From the NCBI GenBank assembly GCA_014529385.2, contig CM043942.1, positions 52,937,976 to 53,001,975 on the forward strand: 64,000 nucleotides of DNA, given 5' to 3'. Shown piece after piece: positions 32,296 through 43,255 of this stretch (positions are counted from its first letter, which is position 1; every line of letters starts with the position of its first letter). The translations under genes and the position numbers were made by a program. This stretch comes from Adiantum capillus-veneris. Taxonomy: Eukaryota > Streptophyta > Polypodiopsida > Polypodiales > Pteridaceae. A model generated the notes under the pieces. It was not told the DNA's origin. It ran no database searches and worked only from the letters and a program-made list of their open reading frames with translations.

Positions 32296-33237
32296 TCAAG
32301 AGCTTGTTGATGTCTGTTTCTCTTCGTTTTCCTGGATTACACTCACTGCAAAATAAGGAACGACATCATAGCCATTTTCATCACAAAAATTTGTTGTGGG
32401 AGCATCCTCAACGGCGCACACGTCCAGAGTAGCCAAGATGTGTTCCCATCCAAAAGGCTCTAACGCTTCTTCAGGAAATGGTTCTGGGATATAGTCCATA
32501 TCCTCTATAACACGCTCTAGGATACATTCCTCACGTTTCAAGCTACCACATTGTGAAGCTCCACACATCCACAGTTATTTAGGCTTACCTAACCAAGCTG
32601 GAAGTTTTGATCCTGCTACTGTGGCGAAATCAAACTCCTCAACCGGTGTTCTCGTCACATCCCTATAGCTATGGTCCCTCAAGTTTATCTTTGTTATGGT
32701 TCCCATATGTCTCAGGTATATATGGTCATAACCCCAATCTTGGACCATTTTCAATTGTCGCATGAATGGTCTTCCCAGAATGATTTCATAGTTGTTCTTC
32801 TTGCCAAAGTCAACAACAGCAAAAGTGTGTTCATATTCAATGCCACAAGAAGTAACAATTACTTTTTCTAGCAGTCCTAGGGGCTTTTCCTTGCGTCCGT
32901 CTGCAAGCTGCAGGGTCATTCGTGTGGATCTCAAGGCAGGTTTTCCCCATTTTTTCCAAACCTCTTTGGTTGCAATGGCCACACCAGCTCCACTGTCAAG
33001 GATTGCCATGGTTTGTACACCATTGAATTCCACAGGAAGGGTGGTGTTTCCATCTTCTCCCTCGTAATACTCGCCTACCTTGTTTAATGGCACTAGCCTA
33101 GTATTTAGTTGAGGCATTTCAAGCTCTTTGATGCCTTCCTCAATTTGAGTCATTGGGGTTTTTACACCAAATTTCTCTAGACATTTACCCACATTAGCCC
33201 ACATGTTTGGTCTTATTCTGAGCAACTCGGCTAACAC
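32296..33237 (-). pseudogene. E8 aspartic protease domain and downstream spacer, left copy
   Basis: The frame 32575-33237 (220 aa) carries the active site AILDSGAGVAIATKEVW (Asp81-Ser82-Gly83) and the second block YEIILGRPFMRQLKMVQDWG (ILGRP at 153-157). Active-site residues look intact. The frame ends at TAA 32575-32577 after LGKPK; the right copy has a Lys/Glu codon there and continues with LWMCGASQCGSLKREECILE, found here as the frame 32296-32568. It would be the maturation protease of the Gag polyprotein. Same active-site neighbourhood as E11 and E1. Confidence 0.8.
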
Positions 33238-34148
33238 TATTGTACAGGTGACTGGGGTAGATAGAATATCTACTAGCCCCTTTGAAATCGATGGCCTTGT
33301 TGGGAGACAGTCTCTGTGATGGGACTAGAACCACATCTGACTTGGTCTCGTACTCTCCCATGTAGGACGGTAGTGTTCTTAGCGAATGGGGTTGACTATC
33401 CATAGATTGTACAGATCCTTTGTTGCCCCAATACGATCGCACGTCTATATTCATTTGAGATCCAGTCTCAAATTCCTCTATTGGTGGTAGAAACACTTCT
33501 CGTTCATCACCAGTCTTGTCTACTCGTCTTCTTAGGTCATCGGCTTCATTGGCCTCACTGACTTGTTTCCACAATTCGTCAAGACCATCTATCTCTTTAC
33601 AATCCTCAGGTATAGCTTGGTGAATTTCCCTCGGAAGAGTTATCCGTGGTATTCAGTACTATCCTTGGTTCTAATGCTGGGTCTTTGAGGTTTGGATTGT
33701 GCTCATGACTAGAATCTGGCTCTTTTAGTTCCTGGTTTGGTGGGATTATTTGTGTAGGCATGACACGGATCACATCCTCAGGTTTTGCAACTCGTGCTTC
33801 TAGTAAAGCTTGGGCTGTTTGAATCATTTTCTTGCACATTTCAAAACCTTGCTTTTCTAGTTCCATATAGGGATATGTCATCCACCTTTGTTCTTGGGTT
33901 TGATTGTTTTTGAGCCTCGCATCATAGGCTTTCAAGAGGGCATCTAATGTCTCATTAACCTTCTCTACCAACATAGATCCTCCTGAACTAGCACTTCTCG
34001 GTTTCTCATCCGTGGATGGTACTTCTAGAGGTTTAACTATCTGTGTAAGAGAAGGTGCCTCCTTTTCCTCATGTTGTTTTATCTTCTCCGCAGCTTCGGT
34101 AAGCTTCTCAGCTAGGGATTTTTGCTCTCGTTCCCTGCGTGCTTTCAT
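33194..34148 (-). pseudogene. E8 Gag C-terminal region, left copy, frameshifted
   Basis: Two frames (33606-34148 and 33194-33574) encode the stretch between the zinc knuckle and protease. The first is strongly charged and helical (REREQKSLAEKLTEAAEKIK, then KVNETLDALLKAYDARLKNN), likely a coiled coil. An extra A near 33625 shifts the frame. The right copy is one open frame through this region. Function is unknown, perhaps Gag multimerisation. Confidence 0.7.
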
Positions 34149-34175
34149 CCTAGTCTTTCTAGCTTTCCAACTATT

Positions 34176-36215
34176 TCATTTGCTCTTGGTTTTCTGACTA
34201 GGTGCGTCTGTCTTTGGTCCATCATCTGTCTTTGGACTCGTGTCACTTTCCGTGTTCTTTGTCTCTGGATTCTCATCAGCTTTCTTTTGAGCTTGTGCTC
34301 TCGTAACCACTTGAACTGGTACAACATTTTCATTTTCTGAGCTACTAGGGAGCTGAACAATCCCTGATACATTTGTCGTGATTTTCCTGATTTGGTTTGG
34401 GTTTTTCGGGCAATCGGGGATCAAGTGAGTGATGCCACACTCAAGACAATAGGCATTTACTTCAGTGATCTCCGTATGAGGACATTGTTTGACCAAGTGG
34501 TTGTCACGACTTTTGTGACAATCTGTCTCTGGTTGAGGAGATTCTTTTAGCATTTCCTCTTGGCTATAAGCAAGCTTTGACCTAGATAAGCCGCTATTTG
34601 CAATGAATCGCAATGTCCTTTCGTCCATTTCATACCTTCTTTCTTTCGACTGAAACCCGGGAGGTGGAGGTTGTACCGGCCTCACCACTCCATGTGTTTC
34701 TCTCACCTTTTGTTGCTCCGAAGGGTAGTACCTACTTTGGTTGCTATACCACATTGTAGCTGGTACTGGCATTGGTTTATTTGATGCTTCCATCATTGGC
34801 ATGTATCTCATGTCTACCGGCATTCTAGCACCTGGCAGCGGAGGTTGTTGTCCTAAGACAAGCTGTGGCCTTAAAACTCCTACTGGTCCTGGTGCATTTT
34901 CCGTAATGTATCTAGGTGGAGTAGGTGCTTCTAGAACAGGTTGTACATACCTCTCCCTAGAATTTTCCATGCTATAATAGCACTCTTCCCCCGTATGGTT
35001 TGTCCATTTTCTCTCAATTTCACACCACTTCGGCTCTCCTGAATCAAACCTTACAAGAGGAATCAACCTCTTGACCAAGTCACCGATAAGATTTTCTTGA
35101 TCAATAGGTGCCGTTGGCTTGGCAATGGACTCACTTATCTGTGAAACACTGTGCTGAGAGGATGTGTCATCTCCTTCACTCTTTAAGTCCTTTTCTTTGT
35201 ATGCCTCACAGTTATCCACTAGATAAAGAGCTTCTTTGATCAACTCGTTTAGCGTCATCCTCCTTATCATATGCAGATCCTTCTGAAGGCCCGCATGTCT
35301 CATTCCCTGGATAAAGATCAGCATCAATCCTACTTGCGTAGGTAATTCCGCTCTCGGACAGAGCTTAACATATCTCTTGAGCCGTAATGATGCTTTGCGT
35401 ACTGATTCATTCTCTTTCTGTTTGAATCTATGGATTTGCGAGACCGTGTTGTGAGCAATGCCATTTGGCGAGAATTCTTCAATAAACTCCTCAAACAGCT
35501 CATCTAGGGTCTCAAAATCCCATTTTTCCACCGAGTCGAACCATGTAGCTGCATCATCTTCTAGAGTCAATCCAAATCCGGCAAACTGTGTCGCAAAATC
35601 TGAAACTTCCTCTGCTCTAATCACTCTTCTAAAAGCCACTACGTGATCTCTTGGATCTTTATCTCCGGAGTATTTTCTGTTTACCCATTTCTGGACTTGG
35701 GATGGTCTAACTTGTCGATTGTCTACAAGTCTAACCAGAGACTCTCCCAATCCTTCTCTCGTTATCGCTCTTGAAGGGAATCCCGGTGGCTCTCTTCTTG
35801 GAATTCCTATAGGAATTCTCGTCTTTGGTGGAGGCATTTGTGGTCCTTCATTGACCAAATATCCACCTCTTTCTAGTACAGTTTGTGGATTTGTGCTTTC
35901 TACAACTTTGTATTCTCGTCCATACTTGTCAACAACTATAGATCTCCATTGACAGTCAACTCCGTATGTGTACACATATAAGAGCTTGTAATCCGTTATC
36001 TCTTCTAGGTATGGATCTGAGCACCTATAAAGATTGACCTCGTTGTCATCAATGTTTCTATATAGTCCTTCACTCTCATGATCGATCATCCAAACTCTCT
36101 CAACAAGATGGGTCTTTATCAATTGCAAGTTTGGAAGATCCATTGTGGGAGGATATTCCTCTATCGTCGGGATCTCCAAGCTTGTGTAAGCTACGTTTGA
36201 ATCTAGGGTAGACAT
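34176..36215 (-). CDS. E8 Gag, 679 aa, large intact frame
   Basis: The frame starts at ATG 36213-36215 (MSTLDSNVAYTSLEIPTIEE). Residues about 180-335 form the Retrotrans_gag core (VQKWVNRKYSGDKDPRDHVV, DDAATWFDSVEKWDFETLDE, VSQIHRFKQKENESV, LMLIFIQGMRH). A Pro-rich middle follows, then a zinc knuckle Cys590-Cys593-His597-Cys602 with an uncommon C-x2-C-x3-H-x4-C spacing, and an acidic Ser/Thr-rich end. The TGA at 34176-34178 is a CGA in the right copy, so this stop is a new mutation and the original protein was longer. The N-terminal 180 residues are not recognised. It would form the element's particle. Confidence 0.8.
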   Translation of the reverse strand: MSTLDSNVAYTSLEIPTIEEYPPTMDLPNLQLIKTHLVERVWMIDHESEGLYRNIDDNEVNLYRCSDPYLEEITDYKLLYVYTYGVDCQWRSIVVDKYGREYKVVESTNPQTVLERGGYLVNEGPQMPPPKTRIPIGIPRREPPGFPSRAITREGLGESLVRLVDNRQVRPSQVQKWVNRKYSGDKDPRDHVVAFRRVIRAEEVSDFATQFAGFGLTLEDDAATWFDSVEKWDFETLDELFEEFIEEFSPNGIAHNTVSQIHRFKQKENESVRKASLRLKRYVKLCPRAELPTQVGLMLIFIQGMRHAGLQKDLHMIRRMTLNELIKEALYLVDNCEAYKEKDLKSEGDDTSSQHSVSQISESIAKPTAPIDQENLIGDLVKRLIPLVRFDSGEPKWCEIERKWTNHTGEECYYSMENSRERYVQPVLEAPTPPRYITENAPGPVGVLRPQLVLGQQPPLPGARMPVDMRYMPMMEASNKPMPVPATMWYSNQSRYYPSEQQKVRETHGVVRPVQPPPPGFQSKERRYEMDERTLRFIANSGLSRSKLAYSQEEMLKESPQPETDCHKSRDNHLVKQCPHTEITEVNAYCLECGITHLIPDCPKNPNQIRKITTNVSGIVQLPSSSENENVVPVQVVTRAQAQKKADENPETKNTESDTSPKTDDGPKTDAPSQKTKSK

Positions 36216-38617
36216 GATTTCTAGGCTTAAGAGCTTTTTCTTGGTTCAAGTAGACTTAGTCCACTGTGTTCAAGTGCTTTGGTTAGGGAAAAGTCGAAAC
36301 TATGTCCAAAACCGCAATTGTTTCGTCACAATTCTTGTAAATTGTCGCTTTTAGACACCCCTGACTTCCGGATGAATTTTGAGGCCTCAAACGACGTTTT
36401 TTCTTTCAAAGTTGAACTAAATGGTTTCCATAGGCATACATTAAGTTCAAATTTTGCTCTAAGATCTGTAGAGCCGCTCTCAGGCTACGTTTTGATATAA
36501 AAACTTTTCCGATCCGATACCGTTTGTGAAAGTTATGGCCAAAACAGTGAAATGCAGTTTAGAATGGTCAAAATGAGTCCAAATTCAATTTTGAAAAAAG
36601 ATTTGGGATCTCTGTGACACTGTGAACACTTCTGTGTGGTCAAAAGCACACAGTTGGACCCTAAAACTGGCCTGGAGACATCCTACGCGTAGTATGTCTA
36701 TATGCTCAGAATTTAACAAAATTTGGTCCAGAGACTCCCCTTAAGTCCAGCAACACAATGGTATGCTCAGAATCTCATTTGGATTTAAAAATGGCCTTGA
36801 GACATCCTACGCGTAGGATGTCTTTTTGCTCAGAATGACTTGAAATTTTCACCCCAGCTTCTCCTTGATGTGCTGATCACAGTGGTGTGCTCATAGGTTG
36901 ATTTGGAGTCCTAAATCAAGCTGAAGACATCCTACACGTAGGATGTCTTTTTACTCTGTTTCAGCTCAAACTTGCACTGTAGCTTCCCCTTGATGTGCTA
37001 AACTCACAGCTATTTTTACTTTTTGATTCTGACACCTATAGGGTGGTCAAATGATCAAGAATCTGTTTCAAAAGCCTGATGTCTGTTCTGATGAATTCCT
37101 AAGTCAAATCAGCTCCAAATTGGACCAAATTTGACTAGGAGGCTTGCCTAAGGCTATATGACAGCATGGTATGGTCACAGTAAAATTTTGGTTTCAGAAT
37201 TATGCTTTAGACATCCTACGCGTAGGATGTCTAACTGCTCAGAATTACCCCAAATTTGAACCACAGACTCTCCTTAAGGTGCTGATCACTGTGGTATGCT
37301 CAAAATTAAGTTTGGAGTGCAAAATCACACATATGTCATACTACGCGTAGGATGTCTTTTTGGCCTGTTTGACCCCAGACTTGACCCAAAGCTTCCCCTT
37401 GATGTCAGCAACCCAGTGGTATGCTTAGATTTGAGTTTGGATCTCAAAAGACCCAAATTTTAGCTGTTCTTGCCTTTTTCAGTCAAAAGTGTTAAAGTCC
37501 GCTTTGAACCCAATTTTCTCACCCAAATGAGGTGAAAACTCCCACATGCACTCAAAACATCATGTATAACATGCACATGAAGTCATCCTATGGTTTGGTC
37601 TCTAAAATTATGCCTTGGACACAATTTGGATAGGATGTCTGGCCATTCTCATCTTTTGGTCTTGATCTGTCAAAATTTGGTCAAACTTCCACTTTCCAGG
37701 TGAAAATAGGGTAAAATCTACCTTCTAAACACACTTGTAACCTCAGATTTTCAAAATTTCCACCAGATCACCCTGTAGACATCCTACGCGTAGGATGTCT
37801 ACTGCTGATTTTTTCAGATTGAAGTGTCCCTGATGCTTCCTTATGCTCTCAGCAAGTGCAAGTATGCTTCACAATTGCAAAAACATGCAAAAATCACTCA
37901 ATTAAGCCTTTGCTAAAATTTTGCGTTTTTTGACTCCACCTTTTGGCTTTTGGTCAACAAAAATAGGGAAAAACACCCAAGTCAATATGTTACTAGGGTA
38001 AAACCTACCCTCTTAACCCACTGGTGCAGTCAGAATTTTCAAAATTGGTCTCCAGAACCCCCTTGAGACATCCTACGCGTAGGATGTCTATGTTTACAAA
38101 ATTGCAGGTTTTCTTCACAGAACCCTTGCAAATGCTCTTTTATATGCACAACATCAGTTAGTCATACAAAAATATCCACAAAAACTTGTTTAATGCATTT
38201 TTACCCTCAAAAGCACACTTTTTCGTGATTTCAAATGCAATCAAGCACTTTAGCAAATAATTCAATGATGAATAGCTCTAGATCAGAATCGAATCACTTA
38301 CCTAAAGCTACTCCTACAAACCATATGGGGTTTTGCATCTATGAGTAGAAAAAACGCTTCACTGCCACACACGGACTAGTAAACGCTTTTATCACCTCAC
38401 AAATCACTCGACCACCAACAACTACTCTAATCCACATATCCTAACTAAACCTATCTAGTCGCAGACCCTCGGCAAGACACACGCTTCCTGGCTATCCACT
38501 TGATCGCGGAATATCCTCTTCCGGATCCACTTAAGAAAAACGTTTTTTTTTTAGCCGAAACTAAATCAAGCAACCATCACACAAGTGTTAGTAGGAAACC
38601 TACTTAGGTCCTTGTGT
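36216..38617 (-). other. E8 leader (5' UTR), 2.4 kb, with palindrome array
   Basis: This lies between the primer site and the gag start. It has no long ORF on either strand. From 36676 to 38089 it carries a tandem array described separately. The rest is A/T-rich. A long leader with tandem repeats is known for several Ty3 elements of the Tat group. Confidence 0.7.
36676..38089. repeat. Tandem array around a 24-bp perfect palindrome in the E8 leader
   Basis: The palindrome is AGACATCCTACG joined to its reverse complement. Perfect copies are at 36800-36823, 37209-37232, 37777-37800 and 38066-38089. One-mismatch copies are at 36676-36699 and 36925-36948, and damaged ones at 37332-37357 and 37617-37641. 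Steps between neighbours are about 124, 125, 284, 124, 284, 160 and 289 bases, so the basic unit is about 124-145 bp with some palindromes lost. Between them recur GTGCTGATCAC-GTGGTATGCTCA and CTTCTCCTT(A/G)A(G/T)GTGCTGA. Confidence 0.9.
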
Positions 38618-38634
38618 CCCCGGCAGCGGCGCCA
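38618..38634 (-). other. E8 primer-binding site, tRNA-Asp type
   Basis: The - strand reads TGGCGCCGCTGCCGGGG one base after the LTR end. Sites of this form (TGGCGCCGTTGCCGGGG in relatives) are common in the Athila/Tat group. Confidence 0.85.
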
Positions 38635-38635
38635 A

Positions 38636-39597
38636 TGTTGGACGGGGAGAGAGACTCACACACCCATGAAGTGCATACAAACACTACCTAGATCAACATA
38701 ATGTCAATCGAGGACACAGATGACACGATAGGCACACGGAGGAAATCTCTTAAGCTTGTCAGGCTGCGACCATCCTACACATACAACACTCAGGAAGGCC
38801 AACTAAACCACAATCAAGAACCTCACTGCTCTCAACTACACCACCTAGCCACATACACACATGCGGAAGAGTAACTCACCTAATCATGCCAGATTCATAC
38901 GAAACTTAAGGAACACTATCCCTCACTAGGATACACCTGTCCATAAGCTTTACACTCAAAACCCTCACTCTAAACCCATCTGTGGAGAACGCGTAGGATG
39001 ACAGAGCCGAATTTTGAAAGTGCCCGAAACTGAAATTTATGAGTACCTATGCGTAGCTTATGTTGCCACGATTCTATAGACTACTAGCACACAAAAAACA
39101 GACATCGTTTGATACACTTTCGGCCCACAAATAGCGTAGTAGATACGTCGGCGGTGTGCGCTTCGTCTCGCGTGGAATGCTTGGCGTTGTCGTGTAGCTC
39201 TCCTCGAGCCTACCGCAATGGTGCAATCGGATCTCCAATGTGTTGAGCGAGCCGGGCATAGCGGGAGGATGAAGCTCACACTCACTCTCTTTCTCTCTCA
39301 CACACAGTAGACGGCAGCGCTAAAACTTTGATTATGATTAAAGTCCTTTTACAAAATGACCTAGGTACCTTATATACTAAGGCTACCTTAGGTTTAACCA
39401 AAAATGGGGTTGAAAGGGTCAAATGGCTTTGTATTTACAATCTGGAAGTGCCATTGCACCCCGGCTTCTGAAACTAGAATAACTACTCATTACAAATGAA
39501 GTTTATAGCCATAATCCGCAGCATTTCATAACTCGCAAAAGATAAGACTTTGGTACGAAACTTGAGTTATGTTGTGTTGTTGACCCAGCGGTCAACA
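38636..39597 (-). repeat. E8 5' LTR, 962 bp
   Basis: On the - strand it starts TGTTGACCGCTGGGTC and ends CCCCGTCCAACA. A TATA box (TATATAAG, plus coordinates 39369-39376) lies about 225 bases in. Two halves of the CATCCTACG/CGTAGGATG palindrome arm are also found at 38770-38784 and 38989-38999. Confidence 0.85.
39369..39376 (-). promoter_or_regulatory. TATA box of the E8 LTR
   Basis: TATATAAG on the - strand, about 225 bases into the 5' LTR. This would start transcription of the leader and gag. Confidence 0.5.
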
Positions 39598-39602
39598 CTT
39601 GG
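39598..39602. repeat. E8 target-site duplication, right (CTTGG)
   Basis: CTTGG follows GTCAACA and matches the five bases at 29751-29755. Confidence 0.9.
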
Positions 39603-39832
39603 GTAGGGTTCCCACCTCAAGGTTTTTCCTACCTTGCCTAAGATCCTAGGTAATAACTTTTAACACTAACCTTTGGAGGTCTTGAATGAAGCTAACCCTA
39701 AGGTATTTTGAGCTCCATTATGTGCACATGTCTATATTCTACCTCTTGTTCCCATTCATCTTTGCAATATTAAATGATCAGTTTAATATGAGAAAGTCTT
39801 TTTGAAATAGGTAGATATTACATTTTATGACA
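39603..39832 (-). repeat. Family A LTR (E9 3' LTR), proximal part
   Basis: On the - strand it starts TGTCATAAAATGTAATATC at 39832, very close to the E5 LTR start, and shares GACCTCCAAA-GTTAGTGTTAAAAG near 39660. It is interrupted by E8 at 39598. The purine-rich AAGAGAGAGGTAA just upstream (plus 39833-39845) is the polypurine tract. Confidence 0.8.
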
Positions 39833-39839
39833 TTACCTC

Positions 39840-42122
39840 TCTCTTGAAACCATAGTCGTCCTGGACTATGAGGTAGAGAAGATAAAGTCTTAGTCATTAG
39901 TCTACATTTCTTAGCGGATAGGCCATCTCATTGGTTCGTTTTAAGATTTGGAAAGGACCATTGTATCTTTTGATAATTTAGCATAATACTTTTGATAACG
40001 CGTAAGATTTTTTCTCGTAGTTTGCCTCAATTGAGCCTTGGGAAACTTGAGTAGGACCCAATCATTTTTCTTGAAGGCTAAGTCCCATCTGTGCTTGTCA
40101 ATAACAGCTTTTTGCCTTTGTTGGGAGATGGATATAGCCTCAATCTTTTGAAAATATTCTTGTAGGTCTCGGCTATACTCATCAGCGCGAAGATCTTCCC
40201 ATGTACCTTAAGTAGCAAGGGACTTTTTGGTCTTTCATCAATGATCTCAAAAGGAGTCTTCCCTGTATATAGTGTTATTGTACGCATACTCTACAAGGGG
40301 TAGGTACCTCTCCCATTGGGAACGTTGATCTACTTTCGTAACATAGGTCTTGAGTAGATCTAGAATCGTGAGGTTAGCTATTCCACTTTGGCCATCCGTT
40401 TGTGGGTAATAGACTGAAGAGAAATCTAGCCTTGTAACTAGATTCTCAAAGAGACCCTTCCAAAAATTATTGGTCATTTGAGGATCTCTATCCGACACGA
40501 TTGATGTTGGCAAGCCATGGTGTTTGAAAATTTGGGCTATAAAGAGGTTTGCCATTTGGTGTGCCTTAATAGTCTTTTTGACAAGTATAAAGTGTGTTTG
40601 TTTGCTAAACCTGTCGACTATTGTCCATATTTGCATATTCCCATGGATAGGCTTGGGTAATCCAAAGATAAAATCCATGGATATACTCTCCCATGGTGAA
40701 TTAGGGATTGGTAATGGCTGGAGTACCCCAGGTTGCTTCCCTATATCATACTTTGTCTTTTGGCATACGATGCATTTTCAAACATACTCTTGTACGTCTA
40801 CTTTTATGGTAGGCCAATAGAAGTATGTTTCTACTTCTCAAAGAGTAGGTTGCCCTCTATGCCCCGCATAGGGAGGAGCATGGGATTCAGACATTACTTT
40901 GTCATGAAGGGAGTGAGTAACACATAGCCTATTGCCATGGAGAAGGTAACCATCCTGCAAGGTGAATGGTTCTTCTTTCTTCCCTAAGGCAAGGGATGAA
41001 CTTACATCCTTCAAATCGGGGTCAATAGCATACTCATCTATCATGGAAGATAGATCATTGTCAGTTGCTATGGACACCGCATTTCCCCTTGGTCATCATG
41101 ATAGTGCATCGGCCACTTGATTGTGCTTGTGAGCAATATGAAAATTGAATTGTGAAAGAAAATTTTCCCACCTCATTTGTTTTTCGGAGAGCTTGGTTTG
41201 TGTCATGAAGTACTTAAGACTTTGGTGATCCGTTAGTAGGATCCCCAAAAGATAGTGCTTCCATGTGTCAAGGGCATGTATGACAGATAGCAACTTCTTT
41301 TCGTAGATGCCCAATACTCGCTCATCGGAATTGAGTCTTCGACTCTCATATGCTATGGCATGCCCTTCTTGAAGCAAGACTGCTCCAAGGCAATCTCCAC
41401 AAGCATCACATTGGACCTCACATGGTTTTGAGAGATCCGACAATGTAAGCACAGGTTGAAAAGTAAATTTTTCTTTAAGGTTCTCAAAAGCATTTTGTTC
41501 TTTGGCAATCCATATACTTAACATTCTACTTTGTCAAGTCATGTAATGGTCTTGCTATTTCTGAGAATATAGCTATGAAGCATCTATATTATGCACACAT
41601 ACCAATAAAGCTTTGGAGCTCCTGTAGATTCCTTGCGTTATGCCATCCTTTTATTACCTCTAACTTGGTTGGATCCATACGGATACCATCTTGCGAGATA
41701 ATGTGACTTAAGTATTGAATCTCTTGAAGGAAAAATTCACTCTTCTTTTGATTAATGACAAGTTTATTCTCCCTCAATGCTTGAAAAATTACCTAGAGAT
41801 GTTGCTTATGCTCCTCAATAGATTTGGAGTAGATGATGATATCATCGCAGTAAACTTGCGGCAGGGTCTGAAGATTTTCTCCATTAAGCAGTTGAATGTG
41901 TCTAGAGAATTTGTCAAGCCAAAATGCATGACAAGGTATTCATATAAAGACCAACATTGTGTGAATGTGGTCTTTACAATATCTTCATTCACTATCCTTA
42001 TTTCATGATAGCCACTTTTAAGGTCAATCCTACTAAAGTAGGTCGAGCCTTGTAGCTTATCAAACAGATCTTCTACCCACAGTACAAGAAATATTACTTT
42101 GATAGTGATCTGGTTTAGTGCT
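39840..42122 (-). pseudogene. E9 pol: RT, RNase H and integrase of family A, many lesions
   Basis: Reading the - strand: RT from about 42122 (FDKL, then MNEDIVKTTFT in 41789-41992), thumb YLSHIISQDGIRMDPTKLEV (41589-41777), RNase H CEVQCDACGDCLGAVLLQEG and WKHYLLG-LTDHQSLKYFM (41096-41524), integrase zinc region HSLHDKVMSESHAPPYAGHRG (40838-41077) and core MDFIFGLPKP, DRFSKQTHFI, SDRDPQMTNNFW, YYPQTDGQSG (40247-40678). The catalytic Glu region reads DGQSGIANL, so the Glu is Gly. A shift lies at the RT YxDD block (plus about 41845). The - strand region 40078-40287 holds the integrase end. Gag and protease are missing. The gene completes the family A domain map that E2 and E5 lack. Confidence 0.85.
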
Positions 42123-43130
42123 CTATCACATTAGCAAAAATATGAACCCCAAAAGGGCCTTGTAAGGATCCCTAATTTTAAGGGATTAAGGCAAAAAAAT
42201 GTGTGTGATTTAGGAGAGAAAGAGCATTCAATGAGGGTTTTCTCATAGGATTTCTTTTGGGTTGTCATAGGATTTTTGTAGGCTGAAATAGAGCCTGGGG
42301 GGTATTAGGTACATTCTCTCTCTACCCAAAAGAGTGGTGGCCCTTATGACAATAACTACCCTACCCCCTTTCTTTTGCCACATCATCAAGGGCGTCCATA
42401 ACCCCCGCCCTTTTTCAAGAAAAATTCAAATAAACCTCATTTTTACTCAAAACTTCTCCCCAACCTATATGCATACCCAAAAATCAAATTTTTCTCTCAA
42501 AATCTCACTGCTAGACCTGCAAAATGTCAAACTTTCCACCTTTTCTCAGTTCCCTCCAAAATCACTCCCCTCTCTCACACTCCTCTCCCTCTCTCTTCTC
42601 TCTTCTATTTTTCATGACAAACTCTTTCTCCTTCCCTCTCCTTGTTGCAGGTCCACTCCATAGCTCTCCACTCCATATCTCTACTGCAGCTCTCCATCCC
42701 ATAGCTCTCCTCTCCACTCCGTATCTCTGCAGCTCTCCATTCCATAGTTGTCCACTCCATAGCTCTCCTCTCCACTCCGTATCTCTGTTGTAGCTCTTCA
42801 TACCATAGGTCTCTTGCTTGATGCCAACTTTATCCCCCTTTCCATGGAGCTAAGTGACATTACAAACCTCCCTTCCGCAGCAAGATCTCCAAGTTCAAAA
42901 ATGGTGTCTCTACATGTTCGACTGCCAAAGGACTTCGCACCCTTAAAACGTCAATACTTGTAAATTGCACAACAACACCATGATACATGTCACACCAACG
43001 TGGACCTTTGGGTGCATGGTTGCCTCTACCCTAATGATCAATGTGTATTCAACATTCAATAGCCTTGCTTATTCTTACAATATGTAGAGAGGGGAGCAAG
43101 GTCTTCTTGGTGGACACTGCAAGTGATTGT
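42123..43130. other. Pyrimidine-rich anonymous DNA with a CTCCACTCCATAGCTCTC minisatellite
   Basis: The + strand is rich in C and T from 42400. At 42652-42815 units like CTCTCCACTCCATA(G/T)CTCT recur eight or more times with variation, spaced 15-35 bases. The long frames predicted here (42334-42663, 42524-42793 and the - strand 42562-42801) are by-products of this composition. Nothing else was recognised. Confidence 0.55.
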
Positions 43131-43255
43131 TGACTATTGGAGCTAATAGCACACAATGGTCTTTGCATCAATGCCAACTTCTTTCCCATACCACTAGTGG
43201 ATTGCGCGAAAGGATCATTCATGCAGAGGAGGAAGTGTAAATTGCTAAGCTACAC

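Larger units (their letters stand above)
29756..39597 (-). mobile_element. E8: 9842-bp Gag-protease LTR element without RT or integrase, inserted in a family A LTR
   Basis: The element is bounded by TGTTGG (29756) and GTCAACA (39597) and flanked by the direct repeat CTTGG (29751-29755 and 39598-39602). On the - strand it has a 5' LTR (39597-38636), a tRNA-Asp-like primer site, a 2.4-kb leader with a palindrome array, a long gag, protease, a W-x-P-K repeat tail, about 1.4 kb without clear coding, and a short 3' LTR remnant (29877-29756). I find no RT, RNase H or integrase in any frame. It appears to be a large non-autonomous Ty3-type element. An inverted partial copy is at 56753-61669. Confidence 0.85.
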
